Below, one piece after another: positions 22,401 to 33,790 of a DNA stretch of 64,000 nt (positions are counted from its first letter, which is position 1; each line of letters starts with the position of its first letter). Origin of the DNA: Gnetum montanum (taxonomy: Eukaryota; Streptophyta; Gnetopsida; Gnetales; Gnetaceae). The position numbers and the translations under genes were made by a program. The notes under the pieces were generated by a model that worked only from the letters and a program-made list of their open reading frames with translations, ran no database searches and was not told the DNA's origin. The stretch is from NCBI GenBank assembly GCA_015680685.1, contig MNCI01035134.1, positions 89,370 through 153,369 on the forward strand. The letters run 5' to 3'.

Positions 22401-25400
22401 CTTTAGTGATATTAAGGGATGAGACTAGTGACTTTAGTGATTTAAATGAAGATATGTAACTTAATTTACTTAGTGATATGGTTGTGGGTCCCATGCAAAG
22501 CAAGTGATTTTCACAACAAGTTAATGATGATGAGATCCATTACTTGCAAGGGAGAAAGGTAAGGTTATTACTACATAAGAGAAAAATTAAAATGTGTAGT
22601 TTTAAGAATTGAAATGATGAAATTTGATTAAGTTTAATAATTTAAATGATAAAAAATGATTATTTTTGATACTTTTTTATAGTTTGAAGATTAAGAAAAG
22701 GTTGGTATAGTTAGAATAAGTTCTAGATGTACATAAGTTTAAAACAACCTAGTACTAGGGTTTAGTCTTGGAAGTTGATTTGATTTTTGGTAGGTGATGT
22801 AGCGATGTGGGATGATGACATGATGATGCAGAAATTCACCTTGTATTGCATTACATAACATGTAATTCAAGAATGAAAGATAAAGTAGGGGTGAATTAAA
22901 ACATATTTTTTCATTTTTAAGCTTTATTCCTTTGGAGCTTTTTAGTGAAGAAGCACAACAATGCATGGATGAAGGATAACATAAGGTGAAGAGTAGGATG
23001 GGATCCATGATAGACATGAGGGTAGGATGTAATGGATGCTAGGAAAGAGCCAAAGATATCACTAGTGACATTGAGATAAGTTTTGAATTTTTATCCTTCT
23101 CAATTTTCATTGTCTTTGGTAAGGACTTATATGAGGAAAGTGAGGGTTTTGGTGGATATGAAATTAGTGCAAGTAATGGCTGTGGCCATGGGCATTAAGG
23201 TGCCTATTGTAACGATGGTGCTAGGCATGTACCACATGATATGTATCATGGAATTGGACATCGATAGTTAGGAGAAGGATAAGGTAAGGATGCTAGAGTG
23301 TATGGCAGATGTTGTGGTGTAGGAACACCTCTTTTGATTCCCTTGTGTTTTTCCTACAAGTTGTTTTTAGAGGTTTTTGCACTTGAAGGAGACTTGGATG
23401 AGTGTGTCCTCTGTTTGTGTGTCTTCTTGTGTTAATTTTTTATGATGAAGATTCTTGGACATTTTGGCATGTTTAAAGATGTTTTTGGCTCATTTTGATA
23501 ACTTTAGGGGGTTTTAGGATCTATGGGGAATTTTTTGGAGGCATTCTGAGGTTCTAGGAATCAAAACGAGCATTTTTATTTTTGGCACATATAAGATAGA
23601 TGTCTAACTAGAAAGATAGACATCTTACCTTATACGTCTAATCAGAAGTATAGACATCTATGGATCAGAGCAGATGTCTACCAAAAATAGTAGACATCTT
23701 ACCCTAAAGTAGGGCTTTCATAGTAGATGTCTAAGAAAAACCAAAGACATCTAAGATGGTGAGGGAAAAAGCTTTAATGTGGCATTTTGATTGGAAAACA
23801 TCAGAAAGACTCTAGATCCTTGTGAGAAACATTTAGGAAGGCAAATAGAAAGCTTCCTAGGGTTTGGAATCTCTATAATTATGTATGTATCCATATGTGA
23901 GAAAAGGGAAGAGCTTGTATGCAAGGAGAGAGAGCTTGTATGTAGTAGGAGTGAGGGAAAATGCTCTTGAGAGTGGAGAGCTAGGTAAGAGAGACTAGTT
24001 GATGACATTAGATGAGTGAAATAGGTCATTGTAGCTCCAAGATCAGCTTGTGTTGTGTTGGTGTATGTGTTCTATTCTCTTGTATCTTACTTGTGAGTTG
24101 AGATCTTAGTCTTGGGTTGTAAAAGAGATTTCTATTGTTTGTGTCTTGCATTGAGAACAATGATTATGTGGTTGTAGAGCCTCATGCTTTGCAATATTGT
24201 TTAGGTGTGATAGGTTTTTGGATGCTTGTGGGTTGTGTAAACCCTGTTGCAACCTTCTAATAAATTAATTGAATGTAGCTAGTTTTCTTTCTTTCTAGCA
24301 AATAGCTTTATCTTTACATAATATTTGGATTTAATGCATTAAAGGTGATTTAATTATTATAGTGAACCTACTCCATGTAGGCAATGAAACCATGATCATA
24401 TCCAAAGCAAACATTTACACCATGTAGGCCATGAAATTCTCTAAAATCTATCATTTCACGGGTGATAAGTATAAAGGTTTATTCCATAGTGACCTATAGG
24501 ATAACATAGGATAAACGTGGTGGAAGGATCTAGATGTGTGGTATATGACATAAAGGCATAGACATGTAATGCATGATAGGAGGATGCATTGGATGAGAGG
24601 GAAGAAGAGTGCAAGTGCAAAAGGCATTATGAGGATTGCGATAGTGAAAGAGGGGATGTAAACAAGCATAAGTAAGGGTATTCTTGGTAGCAAAGAGAAT
24701 TTGATCACATGTAATAGCCCAAGGCTACTTGTGCATGATAGGAAATTGGCTAGGGTGGCTCATGGCTGGTCATAGTTATAAGGGATCAGTTGCATTAGTG
24801 TAAGTCTAACAGTAGCATCCTTGCATGCATGCTAGTACATACACAACCATGCCTCTTTTTTATTGTTTAAAAAATTAAATTTAAATAGAGGGAAGTGTGA
24901 TGAGAGTGGAAAACATGTATCTTGCATTGATAAGTCACCAATGCACAAATAATACATGCATGTAGGTGTGTGATCCAAGGTCAATGAAGCATGATTTTAC
25001 TATCTTGGAAGAGGGCTGGAATGGGAAACTGACATGTATGTTGGGAACACATGAAAGATGTGGGACTAGTGTGCCTTTAGTGTGAATGTGTACACAGGTG
25101 CATGTAGTAAGGCATCATTCTAGAAATATGTTCTATTTTTTTAAAAATAAATTAAAATAAAAAATTAATTTTATAGAGGGAGATGAGGAAAATGACATGT
25201 CTCATGCACAAGGTGTGCAGTGCTGGTACATGGCCTGCTTATGATAAGGCACTACACTTGGTATGTCTTTGTTTTTTATTATGAAATTATTTAATTATTT
25301 TATTATTTATTAGGAAAAAAAGGGGGTGAAGACAATGCTTACCTTAGGCATGTGTGTATCACGTGGGTCTGGTGTGCCACTAGTATGGTTGTGTGCATAT

Positions 25401-25709
25401 ATGCATGGCTCAAGTGTTGCAAGAGGTACATGCTCTTCTTTATATATATATATAAAATTATTTTTAAAATTTAATCTTAATTAAATAATCAATGAATATA
25501 TGAATTTTTCATAACCTAGGATAGATATTGGGCTTGATGAATGATATTAACATTAGCATCAATGTCATCTATGTGGATTAAGGAAGGAGAAAATTGACTA
25601 AGTGCTAGGTAGATGAGATGCAATAAAATGACTATGTGCTATGTAGATGACACTAATGCTAATATTAGCATCATTTCATGACAATTTCTATGACTTAACA
25701 TTTCACAAC
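22401..25709. other. Unrecognised interval with hairpin array and imperfect repeats
   Basis: No gene can be supported. It holds the AGATGTCTA hairpin array (23598-23753), a long stretch 23870-24300 that reads like LTR leader sequence but has no recognised partner, and loosely repeated AT-rich/CATG blocks at 24850-25500. At 25530-25670 lies the perfect palindrome ATGCTAATATTAGCAT within short repeats. Confidence 0.35.
23598..23753. repeat. Array of AGATGTCTA / TAGACATCT hairpins
   Basis: Forward AGATGTCTA occurs at about 23598, 23672 and 23725, each followed about 20 bases later by TAGACATCT or a close form (23617, 23691, 23744), with an extra copy at 23651. Each pair can fold to a stem of 8-9 bp with a loop of about 10 bases. 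Confidence 0.8.
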
Positions 25710-25774
25710 TAATGAGTCGTAGTTGATTGGACCATGTCGACACAAATGCATCGACACAATCCCATTGACACATG
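25710..25774 (+). repeat. E5 5' LTR stub
   Basis: Matches the first ~65 bases of the E5 3' LTR (30664 onward): the TGATGAG start, TTGATT, and the GACACAAATG / TTGACACATG words. The rest of the LTR and the internal part up to the 3' non-coding region are deleted. Confidence 0.7.
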
Positions 25775-27000
25775 TTTTTCTTTATTGTCGCTAGGACTTT
25801 GTGTAATTGTAGTTGTTACTTGATGGTGGTTTGTAATATAGTGTTATTTGATTGCTAATTTTTGAATTCTATCTTTGAATTTTGATGTTAATAACTGACA
25901 CATGGTTTCTTTTCATGATAACAAGCAATGACTCCACATCATCCACCAATCCATGTAACTCTATGATGTTCCCTTATTTAGGAAATATGAGTTCCTTCTT
26001 AAATGAAACTTTTAATGAACTTGTGACCTTGGTAGTTTCCAAACTTGGGAAGGATTAAATGAATAGACAAGGATGTGACTTCAAGGGGATTTGATGCTCT
26101 TTATACTTACCTATCCTCTTGCGTGCATGATTGTTTCCATGGATTTCTCATTGTTTCGATGTCAACCAATAATAGGAAGCTATGTCTTTGCATGGTGTGG
26201 TTTCCATCAAAAAATTCAAAAATCCAAAAAAGAAGAAGCAATAATGGAAATTCAAAGTAGATCCTTTAGAAAAAATAATGGGCTACATGCACTAGTTATG
26301 GAACTAGAAAGACATGTTACTCATACCTGAAGATCCCCTCTAAGTAAGACCCATCTCACTTTTTACTTCTCTTTTATTTTCTTTTTGGAATGATGATTAA
26401 TCTTTCTTTTATTTTAGGGGGTGGACTAGTCTAAGAGTGTTAATGAAAAGTCATTTAAAGTGGTTGGTTTTAATTTGAATTAAGAATGAATGTTATCAAG
26501 TCATATTAACCACAAAATCCACAAGGGACTTCATGTGACCATGATATGAGATTCCATTTCACACTCTACTTCATTTTCCTATGCTCCTCATAACTCACCT
26601 CACTACCTTTTCTCATGTTCATTCAATGTCTTGGTTTGATATAGTCAAAATTCTTCAATGTTTTCTTTGGTGATTTGGTCCTTAACTAATCATACTCATT
26701 AATCATCCATGGGACCCACAGACTTCTTGGTTTGAGGACATGTAAAGGCATTAAGGGCATGAGCTTACTATGGGGAGGACCCAATTACATACACCTTAGT
26801 TAGGTTGGTTAAGTTCCTCATCCCTTAGGCATGTTTACATTCAAATCTTTTGTGCTTCATATTGGTTATGTCCATTTGTGCACTCCATTAAAATTCTCCA
26901 AGAAAAATCTCCATTTTATGAAAATTCTTGTACTCTTCAAGCATGTCATCATGTTTTAGGCTTCTTTGGATCCATTTGGATTTAAATTTTATTGAAAAAA
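25775..27000 (+). other. E5 conserved 3' non-coding region
   Basis: No ORF of note. It aligns with E4 55200-56520 and, on the opposite strand, with parts of E3 (31850-33700) and E2 (40770-42500). The best-conserved word is TTTGCATGGTGTGGTTTCCA at about 26188. In Athila-type elements a long non-coding region lies between pol and the 3' LTR; its function is unknown. Confidence 0.65.
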
Positions 27001-27029
27001 TCCTTGTTGTTCCCTTAGTTTTTAAGTGC

Positions 27030-27260
27030 AAGAAATTTTGGTGAACAACTACGATGACATGACCCCATCGATGCAATAGAAAAATTATATATATATATGC
27101 ATCCACACTTAGCCGATTTTGCAAAATTTTGCCTCAAACTGCCAAGGAGTTTGTTGAATTTTCTAAGCTTGAAGTCTTATAGAGCCCATATCTCATAAAT
27201 TTCTTATGTGATTAACCCCATTCTTTAGTCCTACAATTATCGGAGGTGAGCTTTAAATTG
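27030..27260 (+). promoter_or_regulatory. E5 internal promoter-like segment before the distal ORF
   Basis: Short words ACTACGATGACATG and CCCATCGATGCAAT are followed by a TATATATATATATGCATCC run at about 27086-27104 and, about 150 bases later, a donor-like GGAG/GTGAGC at about 27243. E4 has the homologous arrangement at 56560-56790 with a better TATA box. Position is about 400 bases upstream of the ORF. Confidence 0.45.
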
Positions 27261-27495
27261 TGGGGATCACAAATCTTAGGTTTTTGATGAACTTTTTTTT
27301 GAATTTTTTCTAACTTCCACAAGGTTTGACTAATAAAATAATATTCAAATCACTAATTCATAGGAGTTAAACCTTTTTGACAAACTTTGGTAGCCATTTA
27401 AATGAAATAATAAAAAAATAATATTCAAAGAATCAAATTTGCCATGCTCACAACTTAGCTAAAGTGTAACAAACCAAGCAAGACTAGATACCCAA

Positions 27496-30300
27496 GTGTT
27501 CAAAAGTTACACACCAAATGCTAATCTTTGGCCATGTTGCGATTATAGATGGCACCTAGACCAAGGGACAAACATCGATAGGAGGCGAGACCATCCAAAA
27601 CAAGAGAAAAGTGGCCCAAAACTAGAAGGGGTCAACAATCGAAATAACCCCATGAATAAGCAAATTGAAATGCATGCAACGGGACCTCTTTGGGAGGAGC
27701 TCGAAGTGGAATCTATTTGATAGATTCCTAAAGTTGAAATAGAGCAATCACACTGAGATGGGGCACTAAGACCAAGGCCAAACCTTGAGGTCACATTGAT
27801 AGATGCCTACCTTAGGCAAAAAAAGGCTAAGAATATTTAATGTTTGGTTCTCTAAGAGCTAAACTTTGGTACCTTCTTGGACTTTGCCCTAGAAGATGTT
27901 AGAATGCAATTGTAGAGTTCTCCCATGTGGCCTATTCTTACCTCTAGTGAAGAACAATACACGGGAGAAGCATATCTCTTTTGGAACAATAGGTAGGCTA
28001 ATGCCACTATGGAAATCAAGGACATTAGTGTGTCCTACTCGATGGAGGCCATCTCTCAGGCCCTTGGGTTCCCACAAACTAGGGCAACCTTGGTAGAAAT
28101 CTTAATAAAAGTAGATCCAAAGTTAAAGAAGAAGAGTGCAATAGTATTATGGAATTGACCATAAGGAATATGGAGTACTCACAATGGTAGAACATGCATA
28201 CTTGAAGATCATGGCCTACCACCTAAATTCAATGATGAGGTGAAGTAAGCTGACAACCTTCTCTACCTATGTGTGTGTCGCTCTAAGTAAGAAATTTCCT
28301 ATCAATCTCCCACAACTAATCTATCTTGAGATAAAAAAGTGCTTCAAGGAAAACAAGTGTGGGAGAAAGGCACTCCCCTTCCCGTGCCTAATTCACAAAT
28401 TATGCAAAAGGGAAAGAATAACCCTTTACTCAAATGACATTCTTCAACATGCTCCTATTACCTCTTGGGTAGAAATGATGAAAGATAAAGTACCTACCAA
28501 GACATAACAAGAGGAGCAACCATCATTACCACCTACTCATGAAACAACACCAGAGGCTTATGCTAGTAGGAAGTGCATGTAGAAACTTATTGAGCAACTC
28601 TTGTAGCAGCAACAGGTAGGACTGAGTGATGATCACTCTATCTACCAACCAGTACTAAGACATCTAACCAAGGTTACTTGTACCATTATTTGGTTGGAGG
28701 ACATAGTGCCAATGTTTTCTACCCAATGAATGAAGGTGTCCATGTGCTCGAATCCTAGTGGCTGGGAGGTAATAGTGTCCATTTTAGGATAGCAACAATT
28801 TCTAGAGATATTTGGAAACACCACTACCTTCTTAGTGTGCTTGGAGGAAGGAAATGGAGTAACTATCTTGGTGATGCAACACCAAGGACATGAAACAGTG
28901 GTTGAGGTGATGGATGAAAAAGTGGGGGAAGCACTCAACATTCCTGTGGCATCTATGTTGTTTATTGCTGCACTCAGATATGTGTAGACATTTGTAGGAG
29001 TAGCAAGTGAGAGATTCTATGTAGCACAACATGAAGAATTTTTGGAATGATTAGTGGGGACTACAAATTTAATTTTGGAGGTCTTTGACCTTCTAGATGA
29101 CATCACTACAACCCAGTTAATCCTTTTGGAGGCTAAGGGAAAGTACCACATTACCAATGTAAAACTAGAGGTAACCACAACTAAAAATCAACACTAGCTT
29201 GCTGAAGTTCCAGAACTAAGAGCCTACCTCATTTATCCCACAGGTCTTGGCTAGGTAATGACTAGAGATGAAGCTTTTCTATAGCTTTAGTAAAAACTTA
29301 AAGTAGGAAAAAATGCCAAGGAGACAATGGTCTTTAATGAGTCCATAACAGCAACAATGGCTTACAACACTGAGGAGAGCTTATTAGAGATTTGTAAGGA
29401 GAATGAAATTCTAACCAAGGATAATCATTGCCTACACAATGTTGAGCTCCAAAAAGAATAGATGGTTGAATACATGAGACAACAACTAGGGTAGCTTGCC
29501 AAGGTACCCATGAACTTGAGGATGTTTGCAGTAGAAAATCGTAATCTCTCGATGAAGAAGGTCCATGCTCTTCATTAGAAATATACAATTGAGATTGCTA
29601 CCTCGAAGAATGAGGCCCTCAAATTTGAAAGAATCAAGAACCAGTATAGGGACTAAGTTGGCCTTCAAAAAGAAATCAATGAAAATGAGATCAAATTGGC
29701 AAAGGCAAAAGTCAATGAGGCCCTCCAATAGCTCCAACAAGGAGGTGATGTGTGATAGCTCATCTTTGATGGAATGAACACGTACAACAAGGTAGAAATC
29801 TACCTTAAGTAGCTATAGATAAAGGAGATGACAAAGTACATGGAACTCACCAACCTCTATTACACAAACTTACCAATGATGACTGCTAGGAGGCCATGGT
29901 TAGAATTAGAGAAGGAGGTGGCTAGCTCGTACCTGTTGTATGAGGCCATTTTTAAGCATTACAAGGAGACAAAGTAGAAGCTAGAAACTACTAATGCTAA
30001 ACTTGATGTTCTCATAGAGCACTTCACCAATAAATAATTAATAGCTAAGAACTTGGCCTACAAATTGAGTGACTACTAGGAGCTGTAAAGAACTATCAAG
30101 GCATTTGATGTCAAACACAAAAAATTCATAGCCTTGTTTGTCAATGTGAAGGAGTTTTTCCCTACAATGCCCTATTCATGGGATGTTCTCATACTGGCCC
30201 ACATTAGTGATGTTGCGTGGACTGTGTACAATCCTTAGAGTAAGAAGGAGAAGACAAAAGCATTGTTGGATGCTTTTTGTCTTCCATTAGTAGTTGTAGA
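27496..30300 (+). pseudogene. E5 distal ORF (possible env-like / plant-transposon-type protein)
   Basis: Located between the non-coding region and the 3' LTR, where some Athila elements carry an env-like frame. It is readable in pieces: YTPNANLWPCCDYRWHLD at 27500, SPMWPILTS at 27920, ALGFPQTRATLVE near 28070, and ALPFPCLIHKLCKRERITL near 28370. The last resembles the FPxLIxxLCxxAGV segment of a domain found in putative plant transposon proteins; that link is my inference. From about 28900 to 30050 the frame is rich in Glu, Lys, Leu and looks coiled-coil (EICKENEILTKDNH, ALKFERIKNQYRD). Frameshifts and stops are many. The homologue in E4 is 57060-58550. Confidence 0.55.
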
Positions 30301-30650
30301 TATAGCATGATAACCACAACCACCATAGCCTCAACCACAATAGGCTCAACCACAATAACCACATGCATCAAAAGCAAGAGAAGGTTATTTGGCACCTTAG
30401 GAACCTTCACTTATTGGGACTGTTTTATTTTTCTCTTCATCTTCAAGCCACTAGAGGGATTTGCTATTATTTTTTGCAAAGGTGTTTAATTTTGTTGTCA
30501 TGAATATCAATGTTTGTAAAAGTTGTAAATCTATACACTTGGACACTTAGTGTTAGTTTTAGTTAGTATGTGTTAATTAATCAATAATCCCATAAAATTT
30601 TGTAAAGAACTTATTCCTCCTTTTGTTCACTTGAGAATCGATTGTTATTT

Positions 30651-30663
30651 AGTGGTGGGGGTA
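30651..30663 (+). promoter_or_regulatory. E5 polypurine tract
   Basis: AGTGGTGGGGGTA directly precedes the LTR start TGATGAG at 30664. It primes plus-strand DNA synthesis in LTR elements. The same GGGGGTA-TGATG junction is seen on the minus strand at the 3' LTRs of E2 and E3. Confidence 0.75.
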
Positions 30664-31041
30664 TGATGAGTTGAAATTGATTAGACTACATTGATGCAAA
30701 TGTGTTGACATGATCCTTTTGACACATACTTGTTGACTGATGGTTTGATGCATTGACGTATATATGTTAACACATTGTCTAGTCTTGCCTATATAAATGC
30801 ATGCACCCACTGAATTTATGACATTTATTCATTCATAGCTCAGTTTAACTCTTGTAGTTTTTTTATTAAAGAGTTAGAGTATTTTCTAATTGTTTGTAGT
30901 AGGAGTTGAGAAGTGTATAGATCTTCATTTGAGCACTGATGTATCTGGACACTTCAACATGAATGGAAATAAAGATGAGCTTTCTTGATAAACCTTGTAG
31001 TACTTAGAGTTAGCATAATGTTTCCTTAATGCATTTATTAC

Positions 31042-31836
31042 TAATAAGTAGCAAGGTACCCTTAATGAATCACAAGTGTTTATGCATGATCTAATTGAAT
31101 TTTGTGGATGGGACTAGTTGTTGCATTTAGATCGCTATGCCTTCATCACAGTTCGTTGTCTTCCCACTTAAACTAATGGTAGCTTTGTCACATATGGTTT
31201 AGTCCAAAGTAAGGCATATGATGTTGTCTAATTATATGCTACTCCTAATGGTGATAAAGAGATAAACTAACTAAGCTAATGAATAGTGGAAAATAAGATC
31301 TAAACTAGCCTAGCTAGCCTAACACAAGTACTTGTCCCACTTTACTGAACACATATAGTCTTGTTAGGCTACCAAACGTTAAGCGTTGATGGGTTACCAA
31401 GCACTATATGTATTCTTGAAGTGGTTTTGCCTATGTTCATTAATAACTAGAAATTAATTGCTTAATTTAAATGCATAAAAGTAAAGTTCATGAAAGTAAA
31501 GTTTATTAAAGGAAACATTAATCTATTCTTAGTGCTACAAGGATTATCAAAAGAGTTCATTTTTATTCCTGTCACATTGCTGCGCTTAGTTACATTAGTG
31601 TTTGAACAAATCTTTGTACACACTTAGACTCTTGCTATAGGCACTTAGAAAAAATTCTAACTTTAGAGAAAATAAACTACAAGAGATTCACTATTTTGAC
31701 TAAAAACTATAAAAAATGCATGCCAAATCAAGAGCCCAAGCGCTATATTTATAGGCTAGTGTATACCTCACAACGTCAGATACCCAACCTCACATATAGG
31801 CTCAAATGTCGGAGTAGATGAAAACATGCTTCATCA
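31042..31836 (-). repeat. E3 3' LTR
   Basis: Plus-strand ends TAATAAG (31042) and CTTCATCA (31836). It shares with the E3 5' LTR the words GTGGATGGGACTAGTTG, CTATGCCTT and GGTTTAGTCCAA. TATA on the minus strand is in GCCTATAAATATAG (about 31741-31754). Next to it, at 31837-31850, is the PPT TACCCCCAAGATTG (minus strand CAATCTTGGGGGTA). Confidence 0.88.
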
Positions 31837-31850
31837 TACCCCCAAGATTG

Positions 31851-33790
31851 AATTAAAACTCATCTTTGATTGAAGAAGAGGAGGAACAAGTTTTGTACAA
31901 AATATATGGTAGGTATGGAATTATTAACTGACATACAAATTGACTCAGATGGAATAGATAGACTTTGAGTGCCCAAGTGTATAGAGTTACAAATTTTTAC
32001 AAAATTGGATGTTCATGATAAGAGAAGTGAACACCTTCGATAACACTGAAATCCAATGCCTCTTGGTAGTTGAAGAGTGAGAGAGAAGATCCCATGATCA
32101 TGAATGGTCCTTGTCATGTGGTACTATTGCATCATCCTTGATGAAGATAGTTTTGCTTCTAGTTTATGCTTCCTATTGCAATCACAACAAAATTGTGAAT
32201 TAGTATGCAATATGTAACACATAGTTGGTAATTACCTTATCTCATCAGTGTTTACACTCAGCTAGGTTGTGATTATGGTAAATTAATTTCTTTAGGAGCG
32301 TTAGTGGAAAGGTTAACAAATTAGGTAAAATAGACAAGTGGTCCATTAAATTTGAAAAAGTTCAACACAAGGAAATATTTGAAGAGGGTGTAAGAATTCA
32401 CGACAATAAAAAGAAAAGTTTACTAAAAAATGTTATGAAGATGTGCACAATTAGATGTCATTGATGGGAGAAAACAAAAGGATTTGATTGTAAGAGTGTC
32501 TAAGGGTAAAGAACTTAACTAACCCCACCAAAAAATATGCAAGTGGGTCTTCCCCGAAGTAGACATAGGCCTTTTATGCCCTTGCATAACTTCAAACCAA
32601 AGAGGCCACGGGCTCTATGGATGATTAATGGTTATGGAAGGGTAATGACAAAAACTTGAAATAAACTACCTAAGAATTCTAATACATCAAACCAGGATAT
32701 CAAATAAGAACATAAAACTGTTAGTGAGGTGAGACATGGAAAGCATAGATGGATGAGCGAGAGTGGAATGGAGTTCCTAATTAAGATTACATGAAGTCCC
32801 TTGTGGATTTTATGGTTACATGACCTTGATAAGATTCATCATTAGTCCAGACCAAAACCAACCAAATTCAGTGACTTTGCATCACCATTCTAAGACCAGT
32901 CCATCCCCCTCAGTTATAAGAATGCTTCCATAGAACAACCACTATTCCTTATTAAAGAAGAGAATAGAAGTAGGAAGTGAGGAAGGGCCTTAGTTAGAGG
33001 GGATCTTTAGGCATGGGTAACATCTCTTTCTAGTCCCATAACTAGTGCATGTAGCTCATTTATTTTGTCTAAGATGTGTGCTTTAAATTCCCATAGTTTT
33101 TTTCCTTTTTTTTTGTGATGGGAACCACACCATGCAAACACTTATTCAACTTCCTTTTATTGGTTGACATGAAATGGTAAGAACATGAAAACACACATGC
33201 ACCTAGGAAAATAGAAAGGCACAAAGAGTACCGAATCCCCTTGAAGTCACACAATGTTCAAACCTTTGAATCCTTCCCAATTCTAGAAATTATCAAAGCC
33301 ACAAATTTTTTAAAATTTTGTTAATTAAAAAGGAACCACACATTTCTAGAATAAGGAAAACCATAGAGTTTATGGATGGGTGGATGCTGTGGGCTCACTG
33401 CTTGTTTCATGAAAAAGAAACCATGTCCTAATCATCTGTAACAAAATTCAAAGCCAGAATCCAAACACCAACAATCAAATAACAAAATAGTACATACCAC
33501 CATCAAGTAACGCATTACCATTTTACCTGGCACTTATTAATAAAAAGTTAGAAAATCACACCAAAATAAAATAAAATAAAATATAAACGAAAGTGTAAAA
33601 TTTTCAAGAAATAGCAAATGTACTAACAATGATGTAAAACAAAAATTAGAAAAGATTAATAAGATGAAAATAAGAAGATGTAAAATAAAGAATTTGTACA
33701 ACAAAAAATTGTAAAATAAAAGATGTGTAAAACAAAAAGATGAAAAACACTTAAGAATCCTGAAGATTAGAATTGGGAGTGACCCCCAAG
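31851..33790 (-). other. E3 3' non-coding region
   Basis: No ORF above background. Homologous on the minus strand to E2 40770-42600 and to E4/E5 on the plus strand. It contains the conserved word TTTGCATGGTGTGGTTCCCA on the minus strand at about 33117-33140 and ends near 33790 at sequence matching the SHGGDG block (GACCCCCAAGACTAAAC). Confidence 0.65.

Noticed and set aside
30204-30489. Overlapping Val/Met-rich and Thr/Ile-rich frames
   Set aside because: Both arise from an ACCACAAT-type short repeat near 30310-30365.
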